Below are positions 59,858 to 64,000 of a stretch of DNA of 64,000 nt, one piece after another. The notes below the pieces were generated by a model. That model saw nothing but the letters and a program-made list of their open reading frames with translations, was not told where the DNA came from and ran no database searches. Each line of letters begins with the position of its first letter. Positions within the stretch are counted from its first letter, which is position 1. This stretch comes from Glandiceps talaboti (taxonomy: Eukaryota > Hemichordata > Enteropneusta > Spengelidae). Position numbers and translations under genes: made by a program. Location: contig NC_135561.1 in NCBI RefSeq assembly GCF_964340395.1, positions 1,783,501 to 1,847,500 of the forward strand. The letters are read 5' to 3'.

Positions 59858-61470
59858 ACCCTTGCAGTGATAGGGATTGGGGCCAGTACATAGAACCATA
59901 TGGGGTTTGATTTTGCTTACAACCCCCCCCTCCCCACCAGCTGTGCTATAAATAAAAAAACTAGAAAGAATTATCCAAGGTGTGAAAGTTATTGCATGAT
60001 GTAATGCTGTGTTAACGTGTTAACATTCAAGAAGTCATTGAATATGTACAGTTACTGTACACTATTAGAGTAGCTAACAGTCACCATAAATCATGCTAAA
60101 CCTTGGTATTTCTCCTACATAAAAACTTGCAAACTTGTTCCTGAAGATTTTTAAATGTTTGTTACCAACTATAAACTTTTTCTGACTTGCTTACACTCAC
60201 AATCAAAATTATTTACACAGTATGTTGGCTTCAAACCCCCTTTCATGAATTTGCAATCTACTGTCACTCAATGTACATTTCCCAGGTAATTTATGGAGAG
60301 CGCCCTCAACGACGAACATTATAGTTTACCAGGTATAGACATGTAACTGCATGGACTGGGCTTCACCTGTTCATTCCTTAACATGTGTCCTGTATAATCT
60401 GTTCATGTAGCTTTTGTCTTTAATGAATCATTTGGATAATTTATGAAATTATGGGATATATCGTACATTGTGGTTCAAAATTTTGCACTCCACCAATGTA
60501 TGTAGGAAACCACTTTGATTAAACCCATATACTGTCACACATCAAAAAAACATTAATCACCAACCAACAATCATGTTTGCACTTTGATTATTTTATTTTA
60601 CATAATGTTAACTACATGTTTATAGTTACTCTACATGAAATGTACTTTTTATACTCATTTTCGTGTTTTTGGACATCAAAAATAGCTTACTATGTCAATT
60701 TTTTTGAATGTTAAATTAGAGACCTTAGAGATGACAACACCAGAAAGTAGATTATGAACAGTACAAAAAAAAGAGAGATACGATCCTTAAATTGTGATTG
60801 AAATACAGCCATGTTGAAATATTTCCATTGAAAGTTAACATTGCTAAATAGACCGTGCTTATAAATCTCTTCTCAGTGATTCATGAAAATGATAAAAATA
60901 AACATTTCCATGATTCGTATTCTTGCAAATATTTTACCAATTTTGGGATTTATGTTTGTCAGTACAGGCATCATCACCTTACTACTAGATTTTATTTGTA
61001 CAAAGAAAGAATTCATTCTAATTGCAAAAGGTACACAAAAGGTACAATATCTGATGACTGAAAATGAAAGTTTTATCATTCTGTTACATCCCGTTAGACA
61101 CTGAAGAAGGACAAGTGACTGATTTGTTCAAAACATGTCTGTTTCTCAATCTAAAGTGGAAGAAGAGAACTTGTGTTTAAATCTTGGTGTTTCCATGATG
61201 AACATATACATAGTATAAAAGTTTACATTGAAGATTGATTGTGTTGAAGTCCAAAATTGATGACTGCATACAGCCTCAGTGAAAAAATGGCAACAATGCT
61301 TGTTGTTTAATATCTCAATCAGAGTCAATGGTAATTAAAGTCAAAAAAGCTCTGACAAATTATTAATCCACATCACTCCTGTAATACCCTGTTCAAGAAG
61401 TAAGTTGAACAATCTTGACAAAGTTGAGTTATTTTGAAAGTATTTCTGTTATTCACCTTTTGGGGCATTA
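59858..61470. other. intergenic AT-rich region
   Basis: No gene, RNA or clear repeat array was recognised. A further AGAGCGCCCTCAACG motif lies at 60297-60311. Short open frames at 60855-61328 lack codon structure or domains. Confidence 0.5.
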
Positions 61471-61472
61471 CA

Positions 61473-61602
61473 GAGTGCGGTATTTGGAATGAAAATTCCC
61501 TTAACACAGCCGTCCCACCCTCTGAATGACAAAGAGTGCAGTATTTGGAATGAAAATTCCCTTAACACAGCCGTCCCACCCTCTGAATGACAAAGAGTGC
61601 AG
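61473..61602. repeat. 61-bp tandem duplication
   Basis: GAGTGCAGTATTTGGAATGA, AAATTCCCTTAACACAGCCG and TCCCACCCTCTGAATGACAA are present twice nearly identically, with the start of a third (AAGAGTGCAGTATTTG). Confidence 0.95.
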
Positions 61603-61709
61603 TATTTGAGCAATAACCAAATTCATCTAAAAAAAAGATGATTTCATTTTAGTTTGTTTTTTTAAGAGTTGTCAAAAAACAGCAACAGATTGTTTTCAAA
61701 TACAATGAG

Positions 61710-62710
61710 TGAACGGGTAATGTCATTGAATTAGGACTTCACAAACTGATGATGTCATTGAATTAGGACTTCACAAACTGATGATGTCATTGAATTAGGA
61801 CATCACAAACTGATGATGTCATTGAATTAGGACTTCACAAACTGATGATGTCATTGAATTGGGACTTCACAAACTGATGATGTCATTGAATTAGGACTTC
61901 ACAAACTGATGATGTCATTGAATTAGGACTTCACAAACTGATGATATTGAATTAGGACTTCACAAACTGATGATGTCATTGAATTATGATTTTACAAATG
62001 GGTAATGTCATTGAATTAGGACTTCACAAAATGATGATATCATTGAATTAGGACTTCACAAACTGATGATGTCATTGAATTAGGACTTCACAAACTGATG
62101 ATGTCATTGAATTGGGACTTCACAAACTGATGATGTCATTGAATTAGGACTTCACAAACTGATGATATCATTGAATTAGGACTTCACAAACTGATGTTAT
62201 CATTGAATTAGGACTTCACAAACTGATGATGTCATTGAATTATGATTTTACAAATGGGTAATGTCATTGAATTAGGACTTCACAAAATGATGATATCATT
62301 GAATTAGGACTTCACAAACTGATGATGTCATTAAATTATGATCTCACAAATTGGTGATATCATTGAATAATGGCCACATGCTGAGTGATGTCATTGTGGC
62401 TTCAGAAACCAGTGATACAATTGCAGCCTCACACACTGGTGATGTCACTGAATTATGGCCTCACAAACTGGTGATGTCACTGAATTATGGCATCACAAAC
62501 TGGTGATGTAATTGAATAATGGCATCACAAACTGGTGATGTCATTGAATTATGGACTCACAAACTGGTGATGTCATCGAATTATGGACTCACAAACTGGT
62601 GATGTCATCGAATTGTGGACTCACAAACTGGCGATATCATTGAACTGCAGTCTGGCAATGTGGTGATGTCATTGCATTGTGGCCTCATAAACTGGTGACA
62701 TCATGGAAGT
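61710..62710. repeat. 32-bp minisatellite, about thirty copies, graded divergence
   Basis: The unit is GATGATGTCATTGAATTAGG then ACTTCACAAACT. The left two thirds is nearly uniform, with repeated blocks such as TATGATTTTACAAATGGGTA appearing twice about 255 bp apart, which shows a segmental duplication of the array. From about 62330 rightward units diverge to forms such as TTATGGCCTCACAAACTGGT. This is the usual signature of expansion from one end. It lies 0.9 kb downstream of the peflin stop codon, possibly in its 3'UTR. Confidence 0.95.
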
Positions 62711-63622
62711 GTCTCCATAAAATATAACATCACTAATAATACTGTTTTACCTATCAATGTGTAGAACTACTCAATCAAAAATAATTTGTTGACTGCATGG
62801 TTATTTCTAGAAAATCACTGATTCTGATGAAACCTTCAATACATCATAACCATTGTTTAAGAACCTTTAATGACAACTAATTCTCTTATTTTGGTCTCAA
62901 ATCCTTACAGAAGTTGACAATCATCAAAAAAAGCTACATTCTTTTATACTTTCCACACATTAGACTGATTGTCAGAGCCTATATCAAAACCAATCAAATT
63001 AGGTTATGAAGGTCAGGAATGTGAATATGGGAAAATTTGGGCCCTGTACTCTGAATAAGGTAGGTGAATACACAACTTTATGATATAGAGTCTTGAGTTA
63101 TATGGAATTTAAATATTGTGAAATGTTTTATTTTTGTTTCACCTTACTGTTTTACTGAAATGAAAACCAATTTTCTTCAGAGAATCTGATCTTAAATCTA
63201 GCTACAACACCTACCGGTAAATTCCATCCCTTATCCAAAATTACACTTTGAAAATTAAACATTCACCAACAGAATATATTAATATCCCTGTAGTTTTAAT
63301 ATCAAATCCATTTATACAGTTTCTAAGGCTGCGTAAACCCTTGAAATTGGCCCTGTACTCTGGTTAATGTACTGAAACCATATCAACCTATAAAATCTCT
63401 TGTTAACTACCAGTATATTTAGCCACGTTAAGTGAATAATATTCAAAAAATAGAGCTAGGAAAAATGTGACCACAAGAATGAACTAGAAATAAGAATTCA
63501 GCACTTGTACATTTTGATCTAAATACGTTACAAAACAAATGAATGTAATATTCTCATACTTAAAAAAAAAATTGTGACATTAAAAGTTCACTTGAGTTTT
63601 GACATTGATTAGATCTCTAAAA
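62711..63622 (-). other. peflin 3'UTR or downstream region
   Basis: AT-rich with no coding signal. A minus-strand AATAAA (plus TTTATT) near 63127-63134 is a possible polyadenylation signal about 490 bp after the stop. CTGTACTCTG and GGGCCCTGTACTCTG phrases recur at 63040 and 63352. Confidence 0.4.
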
Positions 63623-63852
63623 TCAAATAACAAGATTTAATAAGACCATTGACATAAATTCTTCATAATTGACGCTGATGCTACCTGCCATAGCGGTGTC
63701 TTTTTGTTTGAATGTATCTGTCAGTGATTTCATGAGGACGCAGCACTGGATAAATTCATCAAACTTCAGCTGACTTCTTGCTTGTCTATCGTACTTTGTT
63801 ACAACCAGCTGTGCAAACTGGGCACTTAGCCGGTAACCCATTTGCGTGAAGG
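63623..63852 (-). CDS. PEF1: penta-EF-hand protein, peflin-like, last exon (partial gene)
   Basis: Read on the minus strand the exon begins after TTTCTCACACAG (acceptor ending at 63853) and reads FTQMGYRLSAQFAQLVVTKY, DRQARSQLKFDEFIQCCVLM, KSLTDTFKQKDTAMAGSISV, NYEEFMSMVLLNLVI, then TGA. This is the last two EF-hands of the penta-EF-hand family, the Ca2+-binding dimerising group containing PDCD6/ALG-2, peflin, sorcin and calpain small subunits. DRQ-x-R-x-Q-x-x-F-D-E-F-I-Q is shared with ALG-2, while the final hand F-x-x-KDTA-x-x-G-x-I is degenerate, as in peflin, which partners ALG-2 in COPII and CUL3-KLHL12 regulation. Earlier exons lie beyond the window. Peflin is preferred over PDCD6; the family is certain. 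Confidence 0.85.
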
Positions 63853-64000
63853 CTGTGTGAGAAAGAAAGAAAATGTTTGAAAGTTAAAGGCAAAAGTCAG
63901 AATCTGTGGGATAAAGTTTACTATAACGAACCATCAGGATTATAAGGGGGATTTTATGAGATTTTTTTTTTAATCAGTTGAACAGCTCTACCAGCTAAGA

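Noticed and set aside
60855-61328. Four short overlapping ORFs on both strands
   Set aside because: AT-rich chance frames, mutually overlapping, without domains or splice context.

Overview
This is a gene-poor, AT-rich, repeat-rich stretch of an animal nuclear genome. Evidence for a eukaryote: GT-AG introns, a CpG-containing promoter, non-LTR and TIR transposon remnants, and many micro- and minisatellites. Frequent TACATGTA words and the repeat types suggest a marine invertebrate, perhaps a deuterostome or mollusc. That is an impression and cannot be fixed from the sequence alone.

Three protein-coding loci can be supported. (1) A minus-strand gene starts at about 20.4 kb. Only its first coding exon (MATKSTPNST..., 19 codons plus 2 nt, then GTGAGT) is visible; the rest of 1-20.3 kb looks like its first intron or intergenic DNA, and the gene is unidentified. 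(2) A plus-strand gene encodes a homologue of male-enhanced antigen 1 (MEA1). Its two coding exons, 54965-55219 and 56346-56720, join in phase to give 209 aa. A likely promoter and 5'UTR exon lie near 20.85-21.08 kb, and a candidate second leader exon is at 38659-38737, so the gene would span about 38 kb, almost all intron. (3) The last coding exon of a minus-strand penta-EF-hand gene, best matched to peflin, is at 63623-63852. The MEA1 and peflin genes converge. Between them, near 59.6-59.9 kb, lies a small same-orientation cluster of CTCF-like motifs.

The region around 20.2-21.1 kb looks like a divergent housekeeping promoter, with CRE, CTCGCGAGA, CCAAT-type and two TTCCGG words between the two first exons.

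The rest is repeats. TIR or foldback elements include a 1.46-kb element at 16602-18064 holding a perfect 85-bp-arm palindrome and an unidentified 92-codon ORF; a 503-bp element with a perfect 8-bp duplication inside the last MEA1 intron; a perfect 42-bp TIR element at 1273-1514; two copies of a GGCCTAAAA element; two copies of an AATTCTC element; a palindromic family in five places; and a second short palindromic family in two. A 5'-truncated non-LTR retrotransposon lies at 30242-31060 (minus). At least twenty minisatellite arrays (unit 18 to about 106 bp) and many microsatellites occupy the introns; the largest are a 76-bp array (8.6-10.4 kb), a 30-bp array (51.6-52.2 kb) and a 32-bp array (61.7-62.7 kb). 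Most long open frames in the window are by-products of these arrays and are not annotated as genes.
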